Source: Lachnospiraceae bacterium Zagget2
GTDB taxonomy: Bacteria; Bacillota; Clostridia; Lachnospirales; Lachnospiraceae
Direction: 5' to 3'
DNA: 58,037 nucleotides
Assembly (NCBI GenBank): GCA_001941045.1
Contig: MSHD01000044.1
Span: 1-58,037, forward strand
The notes under the pieces were generated by a model. It was not told the DNA's origin, made no database searches, and saw only the letters and a list, made by a program, of their open reading frames with translations. This document shows, one piece after another, positions 8,382-17,666 of this stretch. Position 1 is the stretch's first letter, and each line of letters opens with the position of its first letter. The position numbers were made by a program, and so were the translations under genes.

Positions 8382-9224
8382 TTACCAGGTCACCTCCTCC
8401 TCCGATTCGACCGGTTCGGTTACGTGATAGATAACCTCCTCAATCCCGCTTTCCCGGTTTTCTTCATCAATTGCGATCGCCTGCAGGACGGTCAGACCTG
8501 GATTGATCAGAATGGCGCCCGTGTAGAGATTGGAATAGCGATCCGGTTCCTGGCCATCTGTCGTGTAATAAATCTTACTGTCCTCTCCTGCAGAGATAGT
8601 CACATAAAAGCTTTCCGCATATTCCCCGGAAGGCATACTGAAGACCGGTTCATCCGGATAGGTAAAGACAACCTCATAGGTGCCGTCCGCTTCCATGCTC
8701 TGTATTCCATCGTTACGAATGAAAACTGCGCGGAGCACGGTCGTCCCCTCATCTATGTAAACCTTCCGGTTATAAAGAGTGCTTTCGGCATCCGGCGTTG
8801 TTCCATCCGTTGTGTAATAAATATGACCATCCGCAATCTCCTCGTGAGAAATCAGGACCTGCAACGTGTGACTGTAGGTGCCGGGAGCGATGCTGAATGT
8901 CGGCTCCGCAAGAAGGAGAATCTCCTGCACCTCATCATCCTCTGCCGCATTTGCGCGGTTCCCAATCAGGCTGTAAGCCGCCTGGAAAGCGAGAAAACCG
9001 GCTGCGAGCAGCAAAAATGCGCAAAGAATATATCTGCGCTTCTTCCCTTTTGACTGCTCGGGCGTAACGGTCGACGCAGGCTCTTCTTTCGTTTCTTCTT
9101 TTTCGGTGCCGATCTCTATATCGTCGTCAGGACTATAGTCCGGCACCATCTGAATTGCGGCGCCGCACTGTTCACAGTAAATCTTTCCCTCCGGAATATC
9201 GGCTCCGCATTTCTGGCACTTCAT
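8382..9224 (-). CDS. Membrane-anchored zinc-ribbon protein with two chitobiase C-terminal-like repeats
   Basis: 280 residues. A zinc ribbon is at residues 1-20 (CQKCGADIP...CEQCGA). An acidic linker and one membrane helix near 65-85 follow, then two extracellular repeats of about 80 residues: PTFSIAPGTYSHTLQV...IYYTTDGTTPD and PVFSMPSGEYAESFYV...IYYTTDGQEPD. The P-x-x-G-x-Y and IYYTTDG-x-x-P motifs are those of the CHB_HEX_C (chitobiase/beta-hexosaminidase C-terminal) beta-sandwich. Such repeats bind surfaces or carbohydrates elsewhere; here no catalytic domain is attached. Lies 20 bases downstream of ftsK. Function unknown. Confidence 0.82.
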   Translation of the reverse strand: MKCQKCGADIPEGKIYCEQCGAAIQMVPDYSPDDDIEIGTEKEETKEEPASTVTPEQSKGKKRRYILCAFLLLAAGFLAFQAAYSLIGNRANAAEDDEVQEILLLAEPTFSIAPGTYSHTLQVLISHEEIADGHIYYTTDGTTPDAESTLYNRKVYIDEGTTVLRAVFIRNDGIQSMEADGTYEVVFTYPDEPVFSMPSGEYAESFYVTISAGEDSKIYYTTDGQEPDRYSNLYTGAILINPGLTVLQAIAIDEENRESGIEEVIYHVTEPVESEEEVTW

Positions 9225-9244
9225 AATGAAAATGCGTCCTTTCG

Positions 9245-11824
9245 TTAAACGTACTCGTCTATGTACTGTTCGAACTGTTCCATGGACATCAGAATCTTCC
9301 GGGGCTTTGTGCCCTCCTCCTCGCCTACGACGCCGGCATCAGCCAGCTGGTCCATGATGCGCGCCGCCCGGTTAAATCCGATCTTGAACCAGCGCTGCAG
9401 CATACCGATAGACGCCTTGTCCTTTTCAATGATGAATTTCCCGGCTTCCGCAAACAGCACATCTCTGCTGCTTCCGCCTCCTGCCGCAGTTCCTGGCTCT
9501 GATGCAGTATTCTCCGCCGCGGTCTGCATCTGCTGAATCTGTTCGGCAATCGCGGCGTCAGCCTCCGTCGTCTCCTGTTTCTGGCGGCTTAAAAACTCCA
9601 CCACCGCACCGACTTCTGTGTCGGTCACAAGTGCTCCCTGTACACGCAGCGGCTTGGGAATGCCGGACGGGGCAAACAGCATATCGCCCTTGCCAAGCAG
9701 CTTCTCCGCGCCGTTCATATCCAGAATGGTCCGGGAATCCACACCGGATGACACCGCAAACGCAATTCTCGAAGGCATATTCGCCTTGATAAGTCCCGTG
9801 ATAACATTGACGGAGGGGCGCTGCGTCGCGATGACCAGATGAATGCCGGCCGCACGGGCAAGCTGTGCCAGACGGCAGATCACATCCTCGACTTCCCCGG
9901 GCGCAACCATCATCAGGTCAGCCAGCTCATCGACGATAATGACGATCTGCGGCATCTTCTCCGGCTTCTCTCCTTCAATATTCGCGAGCGACTCTATCTT
10001 GCTGTTGTAGCCCTCGATGTTCCGCACGTTCGTCTCTGCAAACCGGTTATATCGTCCCATCATCTCATTGACGGCCCAGTTCAGCGCACCGGCCGCTTTC
10101 TTCGGGTCGGTCACAACCGGAGTCAGAAGATGCGGAATGCCGTTATAAGCGCTGAGCTCCACGACCTTTGGGTCAATCATGATCAGGCGCACCTCGTCCG
10201 GTCTCGCCTTATAGAGAATGCTCATAATCAAAGTATTGATGCAGACCGATTTTCCGGAACCGGTGGCTCCGGCGATCAGAAGATGCGGCATCTTTGCAAT
10301 ATCCGAGACCATGATATTTCCGCCGATATCCTTGCCGACTGCAAAGGCAATCTTTGAAGGATTCTTTTTAAACTCCTCCGACTCGATCAGTTCGCGTAAA
10401 GGAACGGCTGAATTTTCCCGGTTCGGCACCTCGATGCCGACCGCCGCCTTTCCGGGAATCGGCGCCTCGATGCGCACGTCCGGAACCGCGAGATTCAGCT
10501 TGATATCATCTGCGAGCGATACGATCTTGCTGACTTTCACGCCATGGGCCGGCTGTACTTCGAAACGGGTCACCGCCGGTCCGCAGCTCACATTCGTCAC
10601 GGTAGCGTTCACACCGAAATCTTCCATGACCTGCTGGAGATGTCCGGCTGTCTCCTGGAGCTCTGCGGCCGTATTCCGCTGACCGGAACTTCTCTTTGGC
10701 ATCTTGAGCAGCGAGAGCGGCGGGAACTGGTAACTCTGCTTCGCAGGCTGCGCCTTAGCGGCTGTCTTTGCGTCTTTTTCCGGCATCGCCGTCGGTATCT
10801 CCTCCGTAACCTTCGGTTCAGGCTGAGGTTCTTTCTTTGAGACAGTCTCCTTCTGTATCTGCTCTCTTTTCTGCTCCTGCTCAAATTCCTTTTTGTTCAG
10901 CGCATTTCTCATCAGATCAACTTCGCTGAAACCAATCTCCTGCACGCCGCCGGTCAGACTTTCCTCTTCTTCATAGTGTTTCGGTTCCGGACGATGAATC
11001 GTGATAATGGGCTTGCGCGGCAATGTCCCCTCTTCCTTCGCAGCAGGTGTTTTTGCTGTCTCAGGCTCTTCTTCCTTCGTTCCGCCAAGTTCAACCAGGC
11101 CATCGCCCGTCGGCTTCGGAATCGTCAGATCAGGTGTGACGCCGCTTGCCTTCTGTCCGCGTCGGCTCTCTTTTCGCTGTTCAGAGAGTTCTTTCCGGCG
11201 CTCCATATTTTCTCTTGTAGATTCATAGACTTTGCGGCTGCCGTCCGACATGCCTCTCACGAAAGACCGGCCGGTGATGATGACCGTGCAGATGATCAGT
11301 ATGCCGAGCAGAATAAGACCGGCTCCGATCGCGCCAAAAGCACTGTGCAGCAGCGTCCAGATACCGCCGCCGACAATGCCGCCGCCGGTGTGATACTCCC
11401 GGCACCACACAAAGATTTCGCCGATTCCTTCCACGTCCGCCTTGCCCATCGTGAAACAATGCAGCAGCGCATCGATCGCAATTCCGCCCAGGACCATACC
11501 TGCGACTTTCAGCTTTGCAGCCAGATTCTCCCGGTTTGCCAGGGAAAACAGAATGACCAGCAAAAGCAGTAACGGAAAAAGATAGGCGAGCAGGCCAAAA
11601 CATCCGAACAGAAGACCGCTCAGGAACTCTCCCACTGCACCGCCGACTCCAAAGTTACTGACAAATAAGAAAATGGCAAAAATGATAAACAGTACAAGGA
11701 GAACTTCATCCCAGATTCCGTTACCGGACTCCGTGAAAGTCGTTTTCTTTACACTGTTTTGTGTATTTTTTTTCTTTGTTCCTGTTGTCTGTTTCCTGCT
11801 TCCGCCAGTTTTCGTTCCACTCAT
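9245..11824 (-). CDS. ftsK: FtsK/SpoIIIE-family DNA translocase
   Basis: 859 residues from the ATG at 11824 behind GGGAG; the longer frame to 11878 lacks a ribosome site and runs into the promoter. A basic N-terminus is followed by four membrane helices (about 30-180), then a long Glu/Lys/Pro-rich linker. The motor domain has Walker A GATGSGKS (about 520) and Walker B IVIIVDELADLMM (about 630), followed by ATQRPSVNVITGLIKANMPSRIAF. The C-terminal winged-helix gamma domain (about 795-859, SIGMLQRWFKIGFNRAARIMDQL) reads polarity sequences. It pumps chromosomal DNA through the division or sporulation septum. Length and order fit SpoIIIE/FtsK of Firmicutes. Confidence 0.97.
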   Translation of the reverse strand: MSGTKTGGSRKQTTGTKKKNTQNSVKKTTFTESGNGIWDEVLLVLFIIFAIFLFVSNFGVGGAVGEFLSGLLFGCFGLLAYLFPLLLLLVILFSLANRENLAAKLKVAGMVLGGIAIDALLHCFTMGKADVEGIGEIFVWCREYHTGGGIVGGGIWTLLHSAFGAIGAGLILLGILIICTVIITGRSFVRGMSDGSRKVYESTRENMERRKELSEQRKESRRGQKASGVTPDLTIPKPTGDGLVELGGTKEEEPETAKTPAAKEEGTLPRKPIITIHRPEPKHYEEEESLTGGVQEIGFSEVDLMRNALNKKEFEQEQKREQIQKETVSKKEPQPEPKVTEEIPTAMPEKDAKTAAKAQPAKQSYQFPPLSLLKMPKRSSGQRNTAAELQETAGHLQQVMEDFGVNATVTNVSCGPAVTRFEVQPAHGVKVSKIVSLADDIKLNLAVPDVRIEAPIPGKAAVGIEVPNRENSAVPLRELIESEEFKKNPSKIAFAVGKDIGGNIMVSDIAKMPHLLIAGATGSGKSVCINTLIMSILYKARPDEVRLIMIDPKVVELSAYNGIPHLLTPVVTDPKKAAGALNWAVNEMMGRYNRFAETNVRNIEGYNSKIESLANIEGEKPEKMPQIVIIVDELADLMMVAPGEVEDVICRLAQLARAAGIHLVIATQRPSVNVITGLIKANMPSRIAFAVSSGVDSRTILDMNGAEKLLGKGDMLFAPSGIPKPLRVQGALVTDTEVGAVVEFLSRQKQETTEADAAIAEQIQQMQTAAENTASEPGTAAGGGSSRDVLFAEAGKFIIEKDKASIGMLQRWFKIGFNRAARIMDQLADAGVVGEEEGTKPRKILMSMEQFEQYIDEYV

Positions 11825-11886
11825 GCTTTTTCTCCCATCTGGAAAAAAGGACTCGCCCCGGCGGACCAGCCCTTTCAACGTTCTGT

Positions 11887-11915
11887 ATTATAGCATAGAG
11901 GAAAAAGCTTGTCAA
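11887..11915 (-). promoter_or_regulatory. Consensus promoter of ftsK
   Basis: Minus strand TTGACA (11910-11915), 17 bases, TATAAT (11887-11892): a perfect sigma-A consensus between yitT and ftsK. Confidence 0.88.
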
Positions 11916-11927
11916 AGTATCCGGAAC

Positions 11928-12770
11928 TTACAGGGATTCCTCGAACAGATTCTTGTAGCCTTCCCCATAGATTTCGCTTGCACTTGTGATAATCAGGAAA
12001 GCTTCCGGATCTTCCGCTTTTACAAGCTCCTGTACCTGCGGACCCTGTGTGCGGCGAACGACACAGAGAATGACCTGCCTTTCACGTCCTGTCCAGCCGC
12101 CTGAGCCATGCAGGTAAGTGATACCCACCTCCAGCTCCAGCAGGAGCCGTCTGCCGATGTCATCCGGTTTTTCTGTAATAATGTAGATCAGCTTCGCCTC
12201 ATCTCCGCCATAGATCACATAGTCGAGCGCGCGTCCGCTGATGAGTACGGCAATCATCGCGTAGAGTGCAATGTTCAGATCACGAAATACCAGTCCGGAT
12301 ATTGCCACAATGATCATATCTGTACACTGGAAAAGGAAACCGGTTTTTAAATAACGGTATTTCTGCCTCAGAATTTTGATAATGATATCGGTGCCGCCGG
12401 TCGTCGCTCCGGCCTTGAAGATCAGGCCAATCCCCAGGGCAATGAGCACGCTGCCCGCCAGCGCCGCGAGGAGCAGATCATCCGTAACCGCGCCAAAAGC
12501 AGCCAGAAGATTTGTGAAAGTGGACGTCAGAGCGACAGCATAGGCCGTCTTCCCCATGAAACGCCAGCCGAATTTCCATACGCCAAGGAGAACAATCGGT
12601 ATATTCAGCAGAAAGTAAAGGGTACCTGTATCAACGCCGGAAAGCCGGTTCAGAATGACAGAGATCCCCGTCACACCGCCCGGTGCGAGATTGTTCGGGT
12701 CGAGGAACAGGCTGATACCTGCAGCATAAATAAAGGCTGCGACAGTGATAATCAGAAGATCTTTTTTCAT
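11928..12770 (-). CDS. YitT family membrane protein (DUF161 + DUF2179)
   Basis: 280 residues. Five or six membrane helices span about 5-170, with the family motif LFLDPNNLAPGGVTGISVILN near 22-42 and GATTGGTDIIIKILRQKY near 125. A cytoplasmic DUF2179 domain follows (about 215-275: EKPDDIGRRLLLELEVGITYLHGSGGWTG). YitT proteins are abundant in Firmicutes but lack a well-defined function; the C-terminal domain resembles ligand-binding folds. It starts two bases after the miaB stop, so it is co-transcribed with miaB. Confidence 0.93.
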   Translation of the reverse strand: MKKDLLIITVAAFIYAAGISLFLDPNNLAPGGVTGISVILNRLSGVDTGTLYFLLNIPIVLLGVWKFGWRFMGKTAYAVALTSTFTNLLAAFGAVTDDLLLAALAGSVLIALGIGLIFKAGATTGGTDIIIKILRQKYRYLKTGFLFQCTDMIIVAISGLVFRDLNIALYAMIAVLISGRALDYVIYGGDEAKLIYIITEKPDDIGRRLLLELEVGITYLHGSGGWTGRERQVILCVVRRTQGPQVQELVKAEDPEAFLIITSASEIYGEGYKNLFEESL

Positions 12771-12772
12771 AT

Positions 12773-14191
12773 TCAGTCAACAATGCTTCCCATATAATAG
12801 AATCCCTTACATTCTTCCAGGCGAACCCTGACGATCTTCCCGATAAGGTCCGTTCCACCCGGAAAGTGTACAACATGATTATTGCCCAGCCGTCCGGTCA
12901 TATAGCCGTCAAGCTGTTCATTCGGCTCCTCCACAAGCGCTTCCTGTACATTTCCGGTAAAGCGATCTGCCATTTCCCGGGAAATGTCCTGTACGGCAGT
13001 CAGAAGCCGGTCAAAGCGGTCCTTCACGATCTCGTCCGGCACCTGATTTTCCATGGCGGCCGCCGGAGTGCCTGTCCTTTTGCTGTAGATAAAGGTGAAG
13101 GCGCTGTCATAGCGCACGGTTTTCACCACGTCGAGCGTCTCCAGAAAATCTTCCTCCGTCTCGCCCGGAAAGCCGACAATAATATCCGTGGAGAGCGCGA
13201 TGTCAGGCATTGCGGTGCGTATTTTCTGCGCAAGCTCCACGTACTGTTCCTTCGTGTAGCGGCGGTTCATCACTTTCAGGATACGGCTGCTGCCCGACTG
13301 CAACGGCAGATGCAGATGCCGACAGATCTTCTCTGACTGCGCCATAACCTCGATGAGCTCGTCCGACAGATCCTTCGGATGCGAGGTCATGAAGCGGATG
13401 CTCTTAAGGCCGTCGATCTGTTCCACTTCCTTCAGAAGCTGTGCGAAGCTTACGGGCTGCGGGAGCGTCTTGCCGTAGGAATTGACATTCTGCCCGAGCA
13501 GCATAACCTCGCGCACACCGTCGCTTACCAGTGCCTCGATCTCGCGGATAATATCCTGCGGCTCACGGCTTCTCTCCCGTCCCCGCACATAGGGCACGAT
13601 ACAGTAGCTGCAGAAATTATTGCAGCCAAACATAATGTTCACGCCGGACTTGAAGGGATATTTGCGCTCCGTCGGCAGATCCTCAACAATCTGATCCGTA
13701 TCTTTCCAGATATCGATGATCATCCGGTCAGAGCTGAGCGTTTGTACCAGAAGCTCCGCAAATTTGAAAATATTGTGCGTTCCGAAAATCAGATCGACAA
13801 AGCGGTAGCTTTTTTTCAGCTTCTCGACCACGGTCGGCTCCTGCATCATACAGCCGCAGAGCGCAATCTTCATATGCGGATTCTTCTTTTTATAGCCGTG
13901 CAGCACGCCAAGGCGTCCGTAGACGCGCTGATTCGCATTTTCCCGCACGGTACAGGTGTTGTAGATGACGAAGTCGGCCTCCTCGCTTTCTGTCTCCACA
14001 TAACCCGCCTCGCGCAGGATACCGGAAAGCTTCTCCGAGTCGCGGGCGTTCATCTGACAACCAAAGGTGGTGATATTTGCAGTCAGCGGTCTGCCCAGGC
14101 GCGCAGACTCCTCCTCTACGAGACGCCTTGCCTCCTGCATGTACGCATACTGCCGATCCGTCTCTGTTCCTATCTTGTCCAGTTTATCCAT
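12773..14191 (-). CDS. miaB: tRNA-2-methylthio-N6-dimethylallyladenosine synthase MiaB
   Basis: 472 residues. An UPF0004 domain carries three cluster cysteines (TFGCQMN near 44, NTCTVRENA near 79, CGCMMQ near 113). The radical-SAM motif CNNFCSYC (near 188) is followed by IVPYVRGRERSR. A C-terminal TRAM domain ends the protein (about 405-470). MiaB adds the methylthio group to i6A37 of tRNAs reading UNN codons, using two 4Fe-4S clusters. The N-terminal extension before LGRPLTANITTFG is usual for clostridial MiaB. Translationally coupled to yitT downstream. Confidence 0.97.
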   Translation of the reverse strand: MDKLDKIGTETDRQYAYMQEARRLVEEESARLGRPLTANITTFGCQMNARDSEKLSGILREAGYVETESEEADFVIYNTCTVRENANQRVYGRLGVLHGYKKKNPHMKIALCGCMMQEPTVVEKLKKSYRFVDLIFGTHNIFKFAELLVQTLSSDRMIIDIWKDTDQIVEDLPTERKYPFKSGVNIMFGCNNFCSYCIVPYVRGRERSREPQDIIREIEALVSDGVREVMLLGQNVNSYGKTLPQPVSFAQLLKEVEQIDGLKSIRFMTSHPKDLSDELIEVMAQSEKICRHLHLPLQSGSSRILKVMNRRYTKEQYVELAQKIRTAMPDIALSTDIIVGFPGETEEDFLETLDVVKTVRYDSAFTFIYSKRTGTPAAAMENQVPDEIVKDRFDRLLTAVQDISREMADRFTGNVQEALVEEPNEQLDGYMTGRLGNNHVVHFPGGTDLIGKIVRVRLEECKGFYYMGSIVD

Positions 14192-14216
14192 ATTTCAAAC
14201 ATTCCTTTAAAATCTC

Positions 14217-14486
14217 TCACTGCACCAGCCCGGACAGTTCCGCCTGTATCGTCTCATAAAAGCTCTCGTCCGTAACTGCTCCCACGACCTGCTCCGCCGT
14301 GACACCGAAAAAACTCGTCCCGGTCAGGCTCATATAGGAAAAGCCCCCGAAAAGAATCAGGCAGATCATGAAACGTATCTTGAATACAGTCAGAAATCCG
14401 GATGGCTCCGCGCAGGTTTCTCCCATGAGCTCGGCCCTCCGGCTTCCGTAAGTCTCTTTTAAAAGCTGATCGCGGTATGCGCCCAT
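14217..14486 (-). CDS. Small single-pass membrane protein, unknown
   Basis: 89 residues: a charged N-terminus (MGAYRDQLLKETYGSRR), one membrane helix at about 35-53 (FMICLILFGGFSYMSLTG) and a short extracytoplasmic tail with no cysteines or catalytic motif. It lies between the end of the his operon (46 bases away) and miaB (25 bases), in the same direction, so it is probably read through from one of them. No family recognised. Confidence 0.6.
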   Translation of the reverse strand: MGAYRDQLLKETYGSRRAELMGETCAEPSGFLTVFKIRFMICLILFGGFSYMSLTGTSFFGVTAEQVVGAVTDESFYETIQAELSGLVQ

Positions 14487-14532
14487 CTTCTCACCCCGCT
14501 GCTAGGATATGCGGCGAAAGGCTCCGGCATAC

Positions 14533-15774
14533 CTATCTTTTCGAGAGTTCCTCCGTGATATCCTCCCAGGTGACGCCGCGCTCGACCATCAGCACCATCG
14601 CATGATACAGAAGATCGCTCATCTCGTACTTAATCTCCTCCGGGTCCGGATTCTTGGCCGCGATGACGAGCTCCGTTGCCTCCTCACCGACTTTCTTCAG
14701 GATCTTGTCAATTCCCTTGTCGAAGAGGTAATTCGTGTAGGATCCTTCCTTCGGGTTCGCCTTCCGGTCTTTGATCACGTCATAGACCTCCTCAAAGACC
14801 CGCAGCGGATTCGAAGTATCGTATTCTTTTTTCAGAATATCCCGGTAGAAGCAGCTGTAATTGCCGGTATGGTAGGCCGCACCCACCTGGCTCACCTTTG
14901 CGAGAAGGGTGTCGTTATCGCAGTCGACGGACAGCGCCTTCACATACTGGAAATGTCCGCTCGTCATCCCCTTGACCCAGAGCTCCTGACGACTGCGGCT
15001 CCAGTAGGTCATCTTACCGGTCTCGAGCGTCGCATAAAACGACTTCTCGTTCATATAAGCAACCATCAATACTTCCAGCGTACGGTAATCCTGCACGACG
15101 ACAGGAACAAGCCCGTCAGAGTTCGGACGCAGCTCCTCCCACTCCATCTCGCTCGTCAGGACATGCATCTGAAGCCCGCGCTCAGCTGCCGCTGCCTTAA
15201 GACCCATGAAGTCCGCTACCTCGGAGGAGAAATAAGCGGTCGCAATGCCGTCCGCCCACTTGTTGGACAACACATTGATCACTGCCTCCTCAGTCGCAGC
15301 GCCGCTGACGCTGATGACCGGCAGCTTTCCGCCAAAGGGACAGTATTCATCGGAGCCGGACCAGAATGTCAGGCTCCCCAGTTCCGGAAAATTCGCGGCA
15401 TACTGCGATTCATCGGAAATGCTGAAGGCAATTTTATCTCTGCCAAAACGCTTTGAGACCTCTTCCAGCATTTCCACGTTGCTCGCCCTTCCACAGTTCA
15501 GCACGGCTTTGTGACAGCCCGCATACAGAATCTTTTTTACGTCCTCCACACGGCGGATGTGGCCGCCCGCGTAGACCGGAATCTCGACCCGGCGCACAAG
15601 CTCGCGCAGCATGCCGATATTCTGTTCGTGCTCCTCATCGGACTCGGACAGATCAAAAATCAGGATCGCATCCGCGCCGTTATCACTGTAGAAGGAGGCA
15701 AGCTCTACACCGTCCCGTCCACCGGCCATTCCCTTTCGCACCGGCATAACCGGTACCAGGTATTTTTTCTTCAT
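14533..15774 (-). CDS. hisIE: HisA-like/HisI/HisE fusion: phosphoribosyl-AMP cyclohydrolase and phosphoribosyl-ATP pyrophosphatase
   Basis: 413 residues, about double a normal HisIE. Residues 1-195 form a HisA/HisF-like TIM barrel ([33 protein letters not shown]). Where HisA/HisF have the catalytic Asp near residue 8-11 (PAIDL, PCLDV), this one reads PVMPV, so the barrel is probably not an active isomerase. The HisI domain (about 225-315) keeps [13 protein letters not shown] and DCDNDTLL but reads [10 protein letters not shown] where most HisI have A-C-H-T-G: one zinc-ligand cysteine appears to be Tyr. The HisE domain follows (about 330-413, [15 protein letters not shown] and E-x-x-D-LLYH). 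Last gene of the his operon; steps 2 and 3 of histidine synthesis. Confidence 0.92.
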   Translation of the reverse strand: MKKKYLVPVMPVRKGMAGGRDGVELASFYSDNGADAILIFDLSESDEEHEQNIGMLRELVRRVEIPVYAGGHIRRVEDVKKILYAGCHKAVLNCGRASNVEMLEEVSKRFGRDKIAFSISDESQYAANFPELGSLTFWSGSDEYCPFGGKLPVISVSGAATEEAVINVLSNKWADGIATAYFSSEVADFMGLKAAAAERGLQMHVLTSEMEWEELRPNSDGLVPVVVQDYRTLEVLMVAYMNEKSFYATLETGKMTYWSRSRQELWVKGMTSGHFQYVKALSVDCDNDTLLAKVSQVGAAYHTGNYSCFYRDILKKEYDTSNPLRVFEEVYDVIKDRKANPKEGSYTNYLFDKGIDKILKKVGEEATELVIAAKNPDPEEIKYEMSDLLYHAMVLMVERGVTWEDITEELSKR

Positions 15775-15775
15775 A

Positions 15776-16363
15776 TCAGAGGCTTCCCTTCGTTGATAAA
15801 ACGTCCGTAATTCGCGGATCCTGTGAGGTCGCCATATCGAGCGCCTTTGCGAAGGCTTTGAACATCGCCTCGCAGAGATGATGGCTGTTTCCGCCTGCGA
15901 GCACCTTAAAATGCAGGTTCATCGCCGCGCTGTAACTGACTGCATAGAAAAACTCACCGATCGTCTCCGTATCAAGCTCTCCAATCATCGGCGCGCTGAA
16001 AGTAGCGTCCGATACATAAGAGGGGCGTCCGCAGAGATCGACTGCACAGAGCACCAGCACCTCATCCATCGGCAGGATGCAGCTGCCATAACGCCGGATT
16101 CCTTTCTTATCGCCTGCCGCCTCGCGGATCGCAGTACCAAGCACAATGCCCGTATCCTCCACCGTGTGGTGACAGTCTACATGCAGGTCGCCGTCCACCT
16201 TGAGGTCAAGGTCAAAAAGACCATGACGCGCAAAGCCATCCAGCATGTGGTCAAAAAATCCGACAAACGTGGATACATTTGCCTTTCCGCTTCCATCAAG
16301 CTCCAATGTAAGCTGGATCTTTGTCTCCTTCGTCTCTCTCTCTACTGTAGCCGTTCTGCTCAT
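15776..16363 (-). CDS. hisB: Imidazoleglycerol-phosphate dehydratase
   Basis: 195 residues, the standard monofunctional length. Diagnostic metal-binding motifs are present: [27 protein letters not shown] and the C-terminal [17 protein letters not shown]. It dehydrates imidazoleglycerol phosphate to imidazoleacetol phosphate (step 6 of histidine synthesis). The ATG overlaps the hisD stop by four bases (ATGA), and its own stop is one base before the hisIE start, so translation is coupled. Confidence 0.97.
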   Translation of the reverse strand: MSRTATVERETKETKIQLTLELDGSGKANVSTFVGFFDHMLDGFARHGLFDLDLKVDGDLHVDCHHTVEDTGIVLGTAIREAAGDKKGIRRYGSCILPMDEVLVLCAVDLCGRPSYVSDATFSAPMIGELDTETIGEFFYAVSYSAAMNLHFKVLAGGNSHHLCEAMFKAFAKALDMATSQDPRITDVLSTKGSL

Positions 16364-17661
16364 AATTTATCCTCCTTTTCAAAACGCACCGCGATCGAAT
16401 TCGCGTGCGCAGTTAACTGTTCTGCTTTTGCAAAATATTCAATATCATCATGCGCTTTCTCAAGCGCTTCCTTCGAGTAATAAATAATACTTGATTTCTT
16501 GATAAAATCATCAACTGAAACCGGGGAGAAGAAACGCGCCGTGCCGTTCGTCGGCAGGATGTGATTCGGCCCTGCGAAATAGTCTCCGAGCGGTTCGCTG
16601 CTGTAGGGTCCGAGGAAAATCGCCCCCGCATTGTGCACTTTCGTCATGACCTCGAAGGGGTTCTCCGTCACAATCTCAAGATGCTCAGACGCAATCTCAT
16701 CGACGGTCTCAATCGCCTGCTGCATCGATTCTGCCACCAGAATATAACCGTAATGGTCGAGCGATTTCTGTATGATTTCTCTTCGCGACAAATGCTTCAC
16801 AAACTCATCGACCTCGGCGGATACCTCCTCCGCCAGTTTCCGGCTCGTTGTCACCAGAATCGCGCTCGCCATCTCGTCGTGTTCGGCCTGCGAGAGCAGG
16901 TCCGCAGCCACATAGCGGGCGTTCGCGCTCCCATCCGCCAGAACGAGGATTTCGCTCGGACCGGCGATCGAGTCAATGCCGACGATACCGGAGACCGCCT
17001 TCTTTGCCAGCGCGACGAATATGTTACCGGGACCGGTGATCTTATCCACCTTCGGGATCGTCTCCGTCCCGTAGGCCATCGCCGCAATCGCCTGCGCGCC
17101 GCCTATGCGATAAACCTCGTCTACGCCTGCTTCTTTCGCCGCGACGAGCACCGCCGGATCAATCTTTCCGTTCTTGCAGGGCGTACACATGATCACGCGC
17201 CCAACGCCGGCGACACGGGCCGGCACAATGTTCATCAGCACCGATGAGGGATAGACCGCCTTGCCGCCCGGCACATAGACGCCTGCGGTGCGCAGAGGCG
17301 TAATCTTCTGCCCAAGGAGCGTGCCTTCGTCCGTCGTGTCAAACCAGCTGCTGCGCTTCTGTTTTTCATGATAGCTGCGAATATTATGCAGGGATTTGCG
17401 GATCGTTGCTAGAAGTCTGTCATCGATCTCTTCATAGGCCTCCTGCATCTCCTCTTCCGATACGCGCAGATTGTCCGCACATATGCCATCCCAGTCAAAG
17501 CGTGCCGTCAGCTCGATCAGCGCCTTATCCCCGGCCGTGCGCACCTGATCGAGGATGTCCTGCACGGTGTCTGCGTAGTCCCCATAGTCTGAGGTACTTC
17601 TCTTCAGGAGCTTTCGCAGCAGATCCTGCCGGGACTCCTGATTCAGTGTCACAATTCTCAC
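16360..17661 (-). CDS. hisD: Histidinol dehydrogenase
   Basis: 433 residues. Typical motifs: VYVPGGKAVYPSSVLMNIVPA, PKVDKITGPGNIFVALAKK, GIDSIAGPSEILVLAD, QAEHDEMA and the C-terminal GPNHILPT stretch; the zinc-binding Gln/His/Asp residues lie within these. It oxidises histidinol to histidine in two NAD+-dependent steps. Start is the GTG at 17661 behind AAGGAGG inside the hisG tail; a GTG three codons later is also possible. Operon position between hisG and hisB. Confidence 0.96.
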   Translation of the reverse strand: MRIVTLNQESRQDLLRKLLKRSTSDYGDYADTVQDILDQVRTAGDKALIELTARFDWDGICADNLRVSEEEMQEAYEEIDDRLLATIRKSLHNIRSYHEKQKRSSWFDTTDEGTLLGQKITPLRTAGVYVPGGKAVYPSSVLMNIVPARVAGVGRVIMCTPCKNGKIDPAVLVAAKEAGVDEVYRIGGAQAIAAMAYGTETIPKVDKITGPGNIFVALAKKAVSGIVGIDSIAGPSEILVLADGSANARYVAADLLSQAEHDEMASAILVTTSRKLAEEVSAEVDEFVKHLSRREIIQKSLDHYGYILVAESMQQAIETVDEIASEHLEIVTENPFEVMTKVHNAGAIFLGPYSSEPLGDYFAGPNHILPTNGTARFFSPVSVDDFIKKSSIIYYSKEALEKAHDDIEYFAKAEQLTAHANSIAVRFEKEDKL

Positions 17662-17666
17662 CTTTC

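Noticed and set aside
13379-14275. Long plus-strand frames opposite miaB, the his genes and ygiQ
   Set aside because: Each is the antisense shadow of a strongly conserved protein, lacks a ribosome site and gives no recognisable domain.
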